From a virus: DNA of 64,000 nucleotides. The position numbers and the translations under genes are program-made. The stretch covers positions 37,194 through 101,193 of the IMG/VR virus record IMGVR_UViG_3300032770_000012, one strand, 5' to 3'. Of the stretch, positions 54,059 to 63,901 are shown piece by piece; the first letter of the stretch is position 1, and every line of letters begins with the position of its first letter. The notes below the pieces were generated by a model. The model searched no databases. It saw nothing but the letters and a program-made list of their open reading frames with translations, and was not told where the DNA came from.

Positions 54059-54409
54059 ATGGCAAAGACGCTCTCCCTCACCGTCCAACAGCGCGTGAAT
54101 CTATGCAACATATTCGAGGTCAGGCCGACCCGGAACGTTGGCGAATACCGGACGTTCAACAAGATTCTGACCAAGTTGGAGCTATCCAAGGAAGAGACCG
54201 AGCACGCCGGGATCACGGAGTTTCATGTCGGCGATCCGAACGGAGTATCGTTTATCAACAAGAAGTGGAAGGACAACTTTTCGACCGACATTTCGTTCGA
54301 AGACGCCGAGCACGATGCCATCAAGAGCGTGTTGGCAGGCCCGGTAGAGGGGCTGAATTTGACCAGCCGGATATGGCTGAATCCATTGTTGGATCAATTG
54401 GGATTATAA
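54059..54409 (+). CDS. Hypothetical moron protein, 116 aa
   Basis: GGAG before ATG 54059. Mostly helical (NVGEYRTFNKILTKLELSKE, ISFEDAEHDAIKSVLAGPVE); resembles small phage proteins of unknown function. Follows the 53501 gene in the same transcript. Confidence 0.6.
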   Translation: MAKTLSLTVQQRVNLCNIFEVRPTRNVGEYRTFNKILTKLELSKEETEHAGITEFHVGDPNGVSFINKKWKDNFSTDISFEDAEHDAIKSVLAGPVEGLNLTSRIWLNPLLDQLGL

Positions 54410-54491
54410 GGCACTAAGAGTTATCAAACCGCCGTGTCATGTATTGTTAGGCGATTAACTTGGAATCATGTTCTTGAGAATCAGATACTTA

Positions 54492-57400
54492 TCAGGAAAT
54501 TCCAACCACGCAACCGCCCGCGATTTCGATGTTGTGATAGGTGACGGCTCCTATGGTGAACCCCGTGGCCCAATTCAGCATGTAAGGCCCTAAGGCCCCG
54601 GTATATTGAATGCCCCCAACGAACGGATTGAAGTCAGCCGCTGTGACTCCGTAACTCGGACAGTAGACGCCTTCTCCGACAAACCTGTGGTTATTGTCTA
54701 TCACGACCGTGCCGTTCGAAGTGAGATCGTTCACGTTCGCTCCCGATCCACCGGAACCCGCAGAATTTTCCCTGACCGCCAACCCGCCCGCCGTCGAGAT
54801 GGCGTTGAAGGCGGTGGAGAAGCAGTAGATGGCTCCGCTCGAACCAGATCCCAGTACCACGTTGGTCGGTAGCGAAATAGTGACGCCTCCGGTCGCGGCT
54901 GAAACGGTGACCTGATTGGTCGTTCCCGCAAGTGAAGTGACTCCGGCATTCGTCACCGTCACGCTCGCCCCACCGGCTGCTACCGTGATGCCGGTTCCGG
55001 CTGCAATACTGACCGCACCGGTCAGGCCATTGAGCGAAGTAACCCCGCCGCTTAAAGCGGCAAGATTCACGGTAGACCACGCGCTCGTACTCGGATTGTA
55101 GTACCACCACGTAGAGCCGCTGTTGTGCGCAAAGGCCGCATAACCGGCTCCTGGAGGATTGGGTGAACTGGAGAGAGTTTTCGAATACAACGCTTGATCG
55201 ACGGTTACCCCAAGCCCCAAATGCGCTCCTCCTGCCAGGGCCTTGAAGGTATCAAAGGCGCTACCGGCAGAATAATAGCCGACTGTCGCGCTGACAAACC
55301 CGGTCATTTGTAGAACCGCGCCCGATGAATCGTCCACCGTTGCGTTTATTAGTACATGCCCTAGTCCGGTAATTCGAACATGCTCCAGAACGCTCGTGCT
55401 CCCAGCGGCAGTTGTGTAGAACGATAGGTAAGTCTCAGCGCTTATGGATGTCCAGTTTGATCCCGCTATCAAAGCGAATTGACCGCCGAATGCCTTGGCG
55501 GACCCGGCCCATCCGAAACCGCGAAAAGACATTAGGCTGTCTCCGGCGACTGTCGATGAGGGGCTTATAGCGCTGCCGCGATAGGAGTAGCCATCGAGCA
55601 GTGTCCCAATATTAAAGCCGCTTCCGGAGTACGAGAATCCCCTAAAATTGGCGTAGGTGTTGGCAACTCCAGCATTGCTGACTACGTCCAGCACCGCCAC
55701 GGCGCTGCTTTCTATCACCGCCGCCGATGCAGACGCCCCTTTTACGTGAAAGGTTTTATTGGTGTAATCCCAATAAAAATTCGCATCTGCCCCGAATGCG
55801 CCCGCATGATTGTATTGAATCTGTTGATCGGAACCGGCGACGGCTACCGATCCCAGGAGGTCCACGTAGGCCGCGCCGTTCTGAGAAATTCTGACCTTAT
55901 GGCTGGTCGAGTCCATATAGAGGCGGGTTTGTCCGGACGCAGACAATGCCGGGGCCGCTTCCTGCACCAAGAACCACGAATCGGTCGCTATCAGTAGCGC
56001 CGCCGTGACGCCTCCGGAAGGGGCCTGGATCGCATTCTGATTCGTGTTGTTGGTTAGGAACCCGCCATCGGACTGAATATAGGCGGTGTGCGGGGAGTTG
56101 GAATCCGTCACGAGCAGCGCCGCGTAAGCAGCCACTCCGGTCTTGCCCTTAACCGTGAGAGCTTGGCCGGTGTAATCCCAGGTCAGGTTGCCATCGGCCC
56201 CGAAAGATGACGATGAATTGTACTGCAACATTGTGTCGGAACCGGCGACGCTGCTTGCGCCGAAGAGATCCCGATAGGCCGCGCCGTCCATCGACACCTT
56301 GACAGAGTGGCTGGTCGAATCCATATAGAAGCGGCTCTGCCCGGAAGCGGACAGCGCCGGGGCGCTTTCGGCCACCAGGAATAATGAGTCGCTAGCGATC
56401 AGCCATCGCGCCGTGACCCCTCCGGCCTTGGCCTGGATGACATCCGTATTGTTGTATGGGGCGCTGGCTGTATTGGGCACAGCGAAGCCGCCAGCCGCCA
56501 TGATGAAGGCATTGGTTTGGAGCCCGTATGTGCTGTTGGGCGTTACGGTGGAATTCGTGGCCGAAGCCCACAACAAAACATCGTTAGCCCCGAACGATCC
56601 GAGTCCATTCAGCGGTGCGGGGAAATTAGCGTATCCCAAAACCTCAAAGTCGATGTACCCGCCAGTGCTGCTATACGGCACGATGGCATGACCGGCCAAA
56701 TACGCACCCGCTCCCTGCGCGCCGCCGTTGATGGACTGCCAGGAATTGAAGTTGGAGAGAAGCCCGCCGTCGAATCGCGCGTAGGCCGTGTGCGGAGTAT
56801 TTAGATCGGTGACCACAAAGGCGGCGTAACTCGAAGCGCCGGTCTTGCCTCGAATGCTCATGACCTGATTGGTATAGTCCCAGAGCAGGTTGCCGTCTCC
56901 GCCAAATGCCGAAGAATTGTTGTACTGGATGCTCTCGTCGCCTCCCCCCGGACTTCCGCCGCCTCCGGCCCCGATTGTGTTCCAGACTCGAAGTCCGCCT
57001 GATGTGGAGTAGGAAATCTCAAACACCCCGCCACTCCCGACACCGCCCGTCCTGCGGTACCGGATCAGGCCGTAACTGTCATTGAGACTGTTCGCCTCGG
57101 TGTCGTAAAAAGACGTGCTGGCGTTGTACATCCCGTAGACCGAGTAGCCGTCCACAATGGTCTTGCCGACATAGAGATAGTCCACCAACGAACCGAAGGT
57201 GCTGCGGCTGGCCGTTACCAACGCCCCGGTGTTGGCTGCGCCGTTCTGCGATACATTCAGAATGCCGGTGTCCCCCAGTTGCATGAGCAGGGTAGCTACG
57301 TTGGTAGCGAGATTCTGGCTATAAACCTTCCATGCTCCTTGCGTGCTGACGCCTTCGCGCTGAACGATATTACGGGCCAAGTTCGCCTGCGGCGTGCTGG

Positions 57401-59195
57401 ATAGGCCGCTATTGGTGTGGAACAGGTAGGAACTGTTTGACCCACCGGCCAATCCCCCGGAACTCGGCAGAAATTCTCCCAGGTTTGAGCCAAGGATTCG
57501 ATTATTGTAAACGTAGTTCGGACCGTCCACCGTGCCGTAGGTATCCACTTCGGCCACGCAGTACTGGACCCCGGCGCAATCGTAATTGATGGTGTTGCCG
57601 GTGATGACGTTCAGCTTGTTGTGCCGTGGTGGGCTCACGTAGGGCGACCCGGTACTGGCCGAGGTCCCTAGCAAAACCGGAACCCCGATCGCCGTTGCCC
57701 CCAGACTCGAATTGCCGGGATGCCAGATGCTGTTTCCGGTGACCAAATCGTTCTGCGCGTTGAACAGGTTCACCGCCATGTTACCCATGTTCTGTACGGT
57801 GTTTCCGATAATAGTTACACGCTGCCCGCCTCGCGGATCGTAGGTCGCGTTAGTCTGAATCCCGGTGGTGATATTTTGGGCCGCGCCGGGCGAGTATCCG
57901 TAATTGGCGATTTGGTCGGTCACATACAGTGGGTCGGTGTTCCAGGAGATCATCATGCTGTTATTGCTGACTTCTCCGCTTGTGAAGCCGTCTAGATCGA
58001 TACACTCGCCATTGACGTTCAACATGGCGTTGCCGGAATATTTCCCGTTCTGGCAATATCCCGAGGTATCGATCGCCACCGCGTTCTGTCCTGGATAATA
58101 GGCCGGGGAGCCCGCAACGTACCCGATCCGATAGTAGTAGTTGTTGTTGACGGTGAAGTTTTGCACATCACCCATCTCGGTTCCGTCGCGCCCGACATCG
58201 GAGAACAGGCTACCGAACACCGAGAAATTCTGGTGCAGGTTGGCAGTCGTGTACGTGTAACTCCAGACACAATTCCCGGTGATGTTCTTGAAGGTGCAGT
58301 TGCTGACGACCAACCCCTGTACTTGCGTTGCGGCGTAGACCTGAGAGTTATAGCCGTAGGGATTTGTTCCGTCTCCTCCGCCCGCCGCAAAGATTCCTCC
58401 GACCCAGGAACCAACGCCGTGATAAGTGTGCCCCCCGGTGGTGCCGCCATAGACCAGCGCGATATTGTTCTGGAATATGCAGGACAGCACGTTCATCCCG
58501 ACCAAATTCTGCATTCTGGAATCGAGCAGAAGCGCGTAGCCGCCACAATCCTGCACGATCACGTTATACAGGTAGAATGTTGACGCTCCGTTCGACACCC
58601 AAATCATCGAGTTATTCGTTAGAGTCGGGTGCATCGGATCGCCCGCCATGGTGCCGAATAAAACAGAGAAGTCGAGTTCGGTCGATGACGTGATGCTGCC
58701 TTCCAGCAATAGGGACTGGATTGAGTTATTGTTGGCCGTGACCTGAACCACCCCGCTGGCAAATGTGCTTGCGGCGTTTACCTGAAAGATTGTTCCCGGA
58801 CCGTCTCCGAATAGCAGAATATTCGGTTTGTTCATCAGGATCGCGCCGTTGATCTGCCACGCCCCAGCCTTGCAGTGAATGGCCGCTCCTGCTGTGGGGG
58901 CGGACTGGATGGCGGCATTGATACAAACGTCGCTCAGTCCTCCGCCGCCGCAAAACTGGCTGGCCTCGATGATTGTGCTGAAATTGCTGGGACTCGGCGG
59001 GGTCGGCGTCGGTCCTGCGCCACTGCTGACCGATGGGGTCGTTACGGCAGTCATCGCCGCCGTGGTGGTCTTCAGCCCTTTTTGTGCCGCAAGAATCTGC
59101 GCGGCCAACATGCCAAAGTTCTTATTTAGCCGCGTCAGCTTAGGATCGGAGAGATCTGCGGGGCTGATGTCCAGAATTTGAGCTTGCGTGCCCAT
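54492..59195 (-). CDS. Tail spike/fibre with beta-helix domain, 1567 aa
   Basis: A helical N-terminal region (residues 1-60), a Pro/Thr linker, then a right-handed beta-helix at about residues 75-620 with many NNS/GN repeats (VTANNNSIQSLLLEG, TIIGNTVQNMGNMAVNLFNA) as in depolymerase-type spikes. The C-terminal half has modules starting SIQYNNSSAFGGDGN (about residue 750), MLQYNSSSSFGADGN (about 980) and QIQYNHAGAFGADAN (about 1115), each followed by a WDYT strand. It ends in Gly/Ser/Val repeats. Likely binds or cleaves a host surface polysaccharide. Confidence 0.8.
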   Translation of the reverse strand: MGTQAQILDISPADLSDPKLTRLNKNFGMLAAQILAAQKGLKTTTAAMTAVTTPSVSSGAGPTPTPPSPSNFSTIIEASQFCGGGGLSDVCINAAIQSAPTAGAAIHCKAGAWQINGAILMNKPNILLFGDGPGTIFQVNAASTFASGVVQVTANNNSIQSLLLEGSITSSTELDFSVLFGTMAGDPMHPTLTNNSMIWVSNGASTFYLYNVIVQDCGGYALLLDSRMQNLVGMNVLSCIFQNNIALVYGGTTGGHTYHGVGSWVGGIFAAGGGDGTNPYGYNSQVYAATQVQGLVVSNCTFKNITGNCVWSYTYTTANLHQNFSVFGSLFSDVGRDGTEMGDVQNFTVNNNYYYRIGYVAGSPAYYPGQNAVAIDTSGYCQNGKYSGNAMLNVNGECIDLDGFTSGEVSNNSMMISWNTDPLYVTDQIANYGYSPGAAQNITTGIQTNATYDPRGGQRVTIIGNTVQNMGNMAVNLFNAQNDLVTGNSIWHPGNSSLGATAIGVPVLLGTSASTGSPYVSPPRHNKLNVITGNTINYDCAGVQYCVAEVDTYGTVDGPNYVYNNRILGSNLGEFLPSSGGLAGGSNSSYLFHTNSGLSSTPQANLARNIVQREGVSTQGAWKVYSQNLATNVATLLMQLGDTGILNVSQNGAANTGALVTASRSTFGSLVDYLYVGKTIVDGYSVYGMYNASTSFYDTEANSLNDSYGLIRYRRTGGVGSGGVFEISYSTSGGLRVWNTIGAGGGGSPGGGDESIQYNNSSAFGGDGNLLWDYTNQVMSIRGKTGASSYAAFVVTDLNTPHTAYARFDGGLLSNFNSWQSINGGAQGAGAYLAGHAIVPYSSTGGYIDFEVLGYANFPAPLNGLGSFGANDVLLWASATNSTVTPNSTYGLQTNAFIMAAGGFAVPNTASAPYNNTDVIQAKAGGVTARWLIASDSLFLVAESAPALSASGQSRFYMDSTSHSVKVSMDGAAYRDLFGASSVAGSDTMLQYNSSSSFGADGNLTWDYTGQALTVKGKTGVAAYAALLVTDSNSPHTAYIQSDGGFLTNNTNQNAIQAPSGGVTAALLIATDSWFLVQEAAPALSASGQTRLYMDSTSHKVRISQNGAAYVDLLGSVAVAGSDQQIQYNHAGAFGADANFYWDYTNKTFHVKGASASAAVIESSAVAVLDVVSNAGVANTYANFRGFSYSGSGFNIGTLLDGYSYRGSAISPSSTVAGDSLMSFRGFGWAGSAKAFGGQFALIAGSNWTSISAETYLSFYTTAAGSTSVLEHVRITGLGHVLINATVDDSSGAVLQMTGFVSATVGYYSAGSAFDTFKALAGGAHLGLGVTVDQALYSKTLSSSPNPPGAGYAAFAHNSGSTWWYYNPSTSAWSTVNLAALSGGVTSLNGLTGAVSIAAGTGITVAAGGASVTVTNAGVTSLAGTTNQVTVSAATGGVTISLPTNVVLGSGSSGAIYCFSTAFNAISTAGGLAVRENSAGSGGSGANVNDLTSNGTVVIDNNHRFVGEGVYCPSYGVTAADFNPFVGGIQYTGALGPYMLNWATGFTIGAVTYHNIEIAGGCVVGIS

Positions 59196-59203
59196 GTCTG
59201 AGG

Positions 59204-62200
59204 CTAGGCTACACCTTTGGGAGAAAGTGCTTCCCAGATCATATGCTGGTCGTAGTCTCCCCGCTGGTTCCCGCTCATCAGTAGCGATTCAATGCGCGAT
59301 CCGTCTCCGTAGATCTTGAACGGGGCGCTTGAATTAACAGCCGCGATGGTGAACCGGAAGCGCTTGGACTTATTGAGCACGGAGCCCACTGCCTTAGGCA
59401 GAAAGAACCGTTCCGTGTCTCGATAGCTATGGGCGGCGAGCGTTGTCTGGTAGAACTGCGTGTTGCCGGATACGTAAATGGTGAGAGTGATTCCGCCAGT
59501 GCATAGGTATTCCACCCAGATTTGCTTGATGAATCTGAAGCCCACCGATCCCAGGACCAACTCGGAGGAATCCCACCAGGTTAGATACTCCGGCTCTCTC
59601 CAAGCGTCCCACTTTACGTCGAAGACCTGGGCCTTGCCGCCAGTTCCGGGAGTGTAAACCAGATTGAACATCTTGCCAAGCTGGTTGGGGTTTACAGTGA
59701 GGATTCGGACTCGGTCCGTGCTGGTCGTATTCACTGTGAAGTTCTGAACTGTGGTGCCGTCCACTCCGAGCGCCACGTTGCAATTTACGCCCCCGGTATC
59801 AATCGTGAGCGTGATTGCCCGCAATACCTTTTCGGCGCTCCATCCCAGATTGCTCCAGTCCGTGAACAGGCTGATGTCTGGTGGATACTTGATGAAATCA
59901 AAGTGGTACTTCCAACTCTTGAGCGTTCCTGGGTTCGTCCCTCTCGCCTGGACCCGGACCATCTTAACTACCTGCCCATCCGCGATAGCGAACGGCTGCT
60001 TGGATCTTCCGGTTCCCGTCAAGGTGACAGTGAATGCCGGGGTCGTAACGGAAGTCCCGTTGAAGCCGCTGATTGTGTCCACATCGACCACCAACGCGCC
60101 GCCAGCATGGTCGTACTCCATGGATAGTTCGGTCAACTTCTTGTCGTAAGGGTAGCCCAGATCGTCCCAGTCGCTCGTATGACTGACAGCGCCTTTGTCG
60201 GCTGGCTGCACGACATAATTCAGCGACCATAGCTGGAACATCGCCCCGCTCGTAAGCGGGGTTGTCAGTAAGATCCTGAATTTCTTTCCAACGATCGGAG
60301 AGTTGAGCGTGTAGGTGAATTTCCTCGTGCTCAACGTGGTATTGACCGTGATGGTTTCCTGGGTGGTCCCATCGGCTTGGATCTGGACCGATACGTTGAA
60401 CCCGTTCGTGTTCACGTCGAATACGATCTGCTGGAGATACTTGTCATAGGCGTAATCGACATCGGTGTATTCGGTGAAGTACACCACGTCCGGGGGATAC
60501 TTTTCGAATGGCTCGAAAACCGGCGATCCAAAGATCTCAAAGTCCGCGCTTGCAACGTTAGGTCTGAGGCGGACTGCCTTTACGACTAGGCCGTCGATTA
60601 GCGGATAGACCTGCTTGCTTCGTCCAGATCCGGACAGACTAAAGGTTTGGACGCCAAACGTGGCGTTCGCTCCTCCAACGCCGTACAGAATATCGAGCGA
60701 GAGCGTGATGGTTTGACCCTTTGCATCGTACTCCAGCGTCATCGTGAACAGGTGCTTGTCGTAGGGATGCCCGAGGAACATCCAGTCGGTTATCTGGCCG
60801 CGCTGAATATCCGCGAGTGGATTGTATCGAAATTCGACACCATGCAGGATCAACGCGGCGGTTGCCGATCCGGTAAAACGCAGGGCTATAGCCTTAGCTT
60901 CTTTGCCCCAACTCTGAGACAACGTTTGTTGCAACGGAAGCGGGACCCATCTCCGGCCTGCCGCTGGAGCGATGGTGAACGTATCGGTCGAATCTCCCGT
61001 ACTCGAATAGTCGTAGTAAAGCTGAACTGTGATATTGTCACTCGGGTTCTCTACTTCGAGGGCAATGTCAGTAAACTCCTTGATTGTCGTTCTGGATTCA
61101 GGCGCATAAAAGCCGGTGAAGGCCGCGAAGCTGATGGCCGTCCCGCTTGTCGGGGTAGACACCCAGGATTCGGTCGTACCTTGTTCGAACTGCTCCAGAT
61201 ACGCCGAGCCTGGGCCGTTGTCGAACACCGCTCCTATCAATCTCCCGGTGTCTTTCTCGCTCAAAAATGAAAGCATTACGCTACCGAACTGCACCGCGCA
61301 TGGCTCCCAACGCTTGTAGACCAAGTGGTAACGCAGTATGTGATTTCCGGCGCTGGTGTCGCTGTAGATGAAATAGACGTAGGAATCATGGCTGACCAGT
61401 TTGGCTGGAGCCTGACCTGGCACGCCTTCCAGAGTCGCGTAATTCAGCGGAGCCAAACTCCCAACCTGCTGGCCGTTGAATACCCAATCGATGGCCTCGG
61501 TCATTTTGATGCTCTCGCCGCCCGACCACGCATAAATTCCGTCGTAGGACAGGTACCAGATCGAGTCGCCAACCCGCGTCCATAGGTGCTTAGCCACCAT
61601 GCCGCGATTTACAGGAGCTTCTTGTATGTTCCAGATCGCTCCGTTCCACAGTTGGAACGTATAAATCTTATAGAGGCACAGGACGACTATTTCCCCGCGA
61701 TGCTCCACCAATCCGGTGATCGGATTGTCCGGGGTTGTGATGTTCACGATATGAGCGTTGCCGTCTTCTAGATCGACTGGCGGATAGGCGTTGACCTGAG
61801 CACTCTTGCTCTGGTAGATTTTGTGCGGGTTATTAGGGTCCCCGGCCAGAATCAGCGTGTCGCCAGCCTTGCACAGAATGTCGCAGGTGGCGTACATGTA
61901 GTCGGAGTTCAGGTTCTCTCCCGGAGAGTGAATCCTTTGCAGATAGATCGTAATTTGTGTTGCGGTCACCGACAAAATGATGCAATCTTCGTCGTTAACA
62001 CCGTTCCCGATATGAATATTCCCGCCTGGGCTCAACGCCGTTCTCAAATCGCTTATTCCGGAACTGGCTGGCGCGAACGTTGTCAATCCGGTCTGCGCTG
62101 GCATACCGCTTGGAGTGAGCGCGGCGAATACGATGTCGGATGGGACGGGCGCAAAATTGTCTAATACCAACTGATCGTTCCCTGCTATCGCATCGTCTGG

Positions 62201-63850
62201 TTGATTATCCACGAAGTCCACCGGCAAAGGAGTGCCGCTCGAAACCCCTGGATTGCTTGTATACCCGACGAAGCGGTATAGCGCGTCCGCAAATGTTCCG
62301 CCCGCCCGATAAATGGCAATTGAGCCGAACCCCTGCAAGTCTGGGTTTCCGGTAATCCCGGCATAATCGGTGCCCCAACAGCGAACGTTGATGGCCTGCA
62401 CCTGAACGTCTATCCAGTTCTCCGGGACCAGCGATGTGGAAGGATTACCGATCTCTCCAGTTACCGGATTCCTGTAAACGTACCGGTACCTGTAAGGCGC
62501 GGCGGTTGGCTGAGTGATCGAATCCGGTCCCTGACCGCCCCTCGCATAGATCGCTCCGACTTCTACCTGATATGTTGGCCCTCCGGCTACTTGGTTGGTG
62601 ATGACGTAGATCTCAACCATGCTGACGTTCTTCCAGGAGAACGCCCCTTGCCCGGCCTGCCCTACAGCAAGAAACGTGTTCTTTGGGATGTCGTACTCAT
62701 ACCAGGTCGGGGTTTCGGTCACAGGCGGAACTTCGATTGGCTGCACCTCGATATAGGTCTGGTCTCCTTTGGCTGCAAAATCCTGAGCGCTTTGGGCTGC
62801 GATCGCCGCTGCCGCCGCATTTGCCGCCTGCTCGGCTGCGATGTAGCTCGCGCTAACCGGCATGGCGATGGCCTTCTCGTAATAGTCGGAACCAGATCCA
62901 TTCACATAGACCCTAACGCGGATCTCGGAGGTATAGGCGATGCTTCCGATCCACAGGCCAACGTGAACAATGTCGGCGCTGCTATAGCCAGTCGCCGGAG
63001 TCCCGCTAAAAGACCAATCGAGCGAAGCGCTGTAGTCCGCTTTGTAAGCGTTCCCGTCCGCTGTAATCTGAGTGACCGGAGAACCCCCGGCGTCTTCGTT
63101 GACAAGCGTATAGAACGAATCGATAGCCCCGGAGGGAGTGCTGGCGCAGATGGCGAAGAACGTTGTGCTGGTAACGGACTGGACCAGAACAAAGGTCGGA
63201 CTCCCGCCAATGGTCATCCGAACATACATCCCGGCTAGGATGTTCGACATGTCGGACGGCGTGATCTGGTAGTAGTTGCCGGATACGAGCGTGGCCGATG
63301 TAACCGTAACGCCGGTCAAACGATTGGTCCCGCCCGATTGATCCGCCATTACGCTAAGGCTTGGAGAGCCGAATCCCAGGACAGCGGGGAGCGCGGGAGG
63401 ATAGATGCCCCACGGATGCGCAATCGAAGACGCCCCGTCGTCCTTCAGCATGATGTCGGGTGTGGCGAAGTAGAAGTAGGGTTTGCCGGAACTCGTTGCC
63501 GAATATGCCTGGCCTTCCCATCGCTTGCCCGATATTGGGTAACCAGTGGTGATGTCGGTGTAGCTGGAGTATGGCCCTGTGACCCGCGTAATCGAAGCTC
63601 CCTGCCCGATGTACCTCAGGTCCGCCGAATCCGCCCCGCCGAGGGCCATTTTGTACATCGTGTGCAGACCGGCATCGAGGTTTCCGCTGGCTGTATCCAG
63701 CCGCTTAGAGCCAAAGCGGACTTGAATATTGCCCTGCTGGATGCTGGTGACATTCAAGGCTTCTTGAAGTTGTCCGGGCTGAAGACTGCCTGGATCAATT
63801 TTTGTAAAAACGCCCTGAAAATCGAAGGGGAAGGCAAGGCGCTTCGGCAT
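59204..63850 (-). CDS. Large tail protein (tail-tube/stabilisation type), 1548 aa
   Basis: LPFDFQGVFTKI-like start, then DPGSLQPGQLQEALNVTSIQ and NIQVRFGSKRLDT, an opening shared with phage tail stabilisation proteins. A beta-propeller-like middle (VVLCLYKIYTFQLWNG, GDSIWYLSYDGIYAWSG) is followed by four beta-sandwich units spaced about 102 residues apart, at about 1020, 1123, 1225 and 1328 (WMFLGHPYDK, YTDVDYAYDK, WDDLGYPYDK, WSNLGWSAEK). Probably a tail hub or fibre scaffold that carries the spike at 54492. Confidence 0.75.
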   Translation of the reverse strand: MPKRLAFPFDFQGVFTKIDPGSLQPGQLQEALNVTSIQQGNIQVRFGSKRLDTASGNLDAGLHTMYKMALGGADSADLRYIGQGASITRVTGPYSSYTDITTGYPISGKRWEGQAYSATSSGKPYFYFATPDIMLKDDGASSIAHPWGIYPPALPAVLGFGSPSLSVMADQSGGTNRLTGVTVTSATLVSGNYYQITPSDMSNILAGMYVRMTIGGSPTFVLVQSVTSTTFFAICASTPSGAIDSFYTLVNEDAGGSPVTQITADGNAYKADYSASLDWSFSGTPATGYSSADIVHVGLWIGSIAYTSEIRVRVYVNGSGSDYYEKAIAMPVSASYIAAEQAANAAAAAIAAQSAQDFAAKGDQTYIEVQPIEVPPVTETPTWYEYDIPKNTFLAVGQAGQGAFSWKNVSMVEIYVITNQVAGGPTYQVEVGAIYARGGQGPDSITQPTAAPYRYRYVYRNPVTGEIGNPSTSLVPENWIDVQVQAINVRCWGTDYAGITGNPDLQGFGSIAIYRAGGTFADALYRFVGYTSNPGVSSGTPLPVDFVDNQPDDAIAGNDQLVLDNFAPVPSDIVFAALTPSGMPAQTGLTTFAPASSGISDLRTALSPGGNIHIGNGVNDEDCIILSVTATQITIYLQRIHSPGENLNSDYMYATCDILCKAGDTLILAGDPNNPHKIYQSKSAQVNAYPPVDLEDGNAHIVNITTPDNPITGLVEHRGEIVVLCLYKIYTFQLWNGAIWNIQEAPVNRGMVAKHLWTRVGDSIWYLSYDGIYAWSGGESIKMTEAIDWVFNGQQVGSLAPLNYATLEGVPGQAPAKLVSHDSYVYFIYSDTSAGNHILRYHLVYKRWEPCAVQFGSVMLSFLSEKDTGRLIGAVFDNGPGSAYLEQFEQGTTESWVSTPTSGTAISFAAFTGFYAPESRTTIKEFTDIALEVENPSDNITVQLYYDYSSTGDSTDTFTIAPAAGRRWVPLPLQQTLSQSWGKEAKAIALRFTGSATAALILHGVEFRYNPLADIQRGQITDWMFLGHPYDKHLFTMTLEYDAKGQTITLSLDILYGVGGANATFGVQTFSLSGSGRSKQVYPLIDGLVVKAVRLRPNVASADFEIFGSPVFEPFEKYPPDVVYFTEYTDVDYAYDKYLQQIVFDVNTNGFNVSVQIQADGTTQETITVNTTLSTRKFTYTLNSPIVGKKFRILLTTPLTSGAMFQLWSLNYVVQPADKGAVSHTSDWDDLGYPYDKKLTELSMEYDHAGGALVVDVDTISGFNGTSVTTPAFTVTLTGTGRSKQPFAIADGQVVKMVRVQARGTNPGTLKSWKYHFDFIKYPPDISLFTDWSNLGWSAEKVLRAITLTIDTGGVNCNVALGVDGTTVQNFTVNTTSTDRVRILTVNPNQLGKMFNLVYTPGTGGKAQVFDVKWDAWREPEYLTWWDSSELVLGSVGFRFIKQIWVEYLCTGGITLTIYVSGNTQFYQTTLAAHSYRDTERFFLPKAVGSVLNKSKRFRFTIAAVNSSAPFKIYGDGSRIESLLMSGNQRGDYDQHMIWEALSPKGVA
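60622..60635. repeat. Dispersed palindrome, GTCCAGATCCGGAC
   Basis: Inside the 1548-aa tail gene. Confidence 0.85.
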
Positions 63851-63881
63851 GCCTTCTAGTAAACGACAGGTTCTAGCGTTT

Positions 63882-63894
63882 GTCCAGACTGGAC
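63882..63894. repeat. Dispersed palindrome, GTCCAGACTGGAC
   Basis: 13-bp form in the 51-bp gap between the tail gene and the partial gene at the right edge. Confidence 0.9.
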
Positions 63895-63901
63895 TGGAGT
63901 G

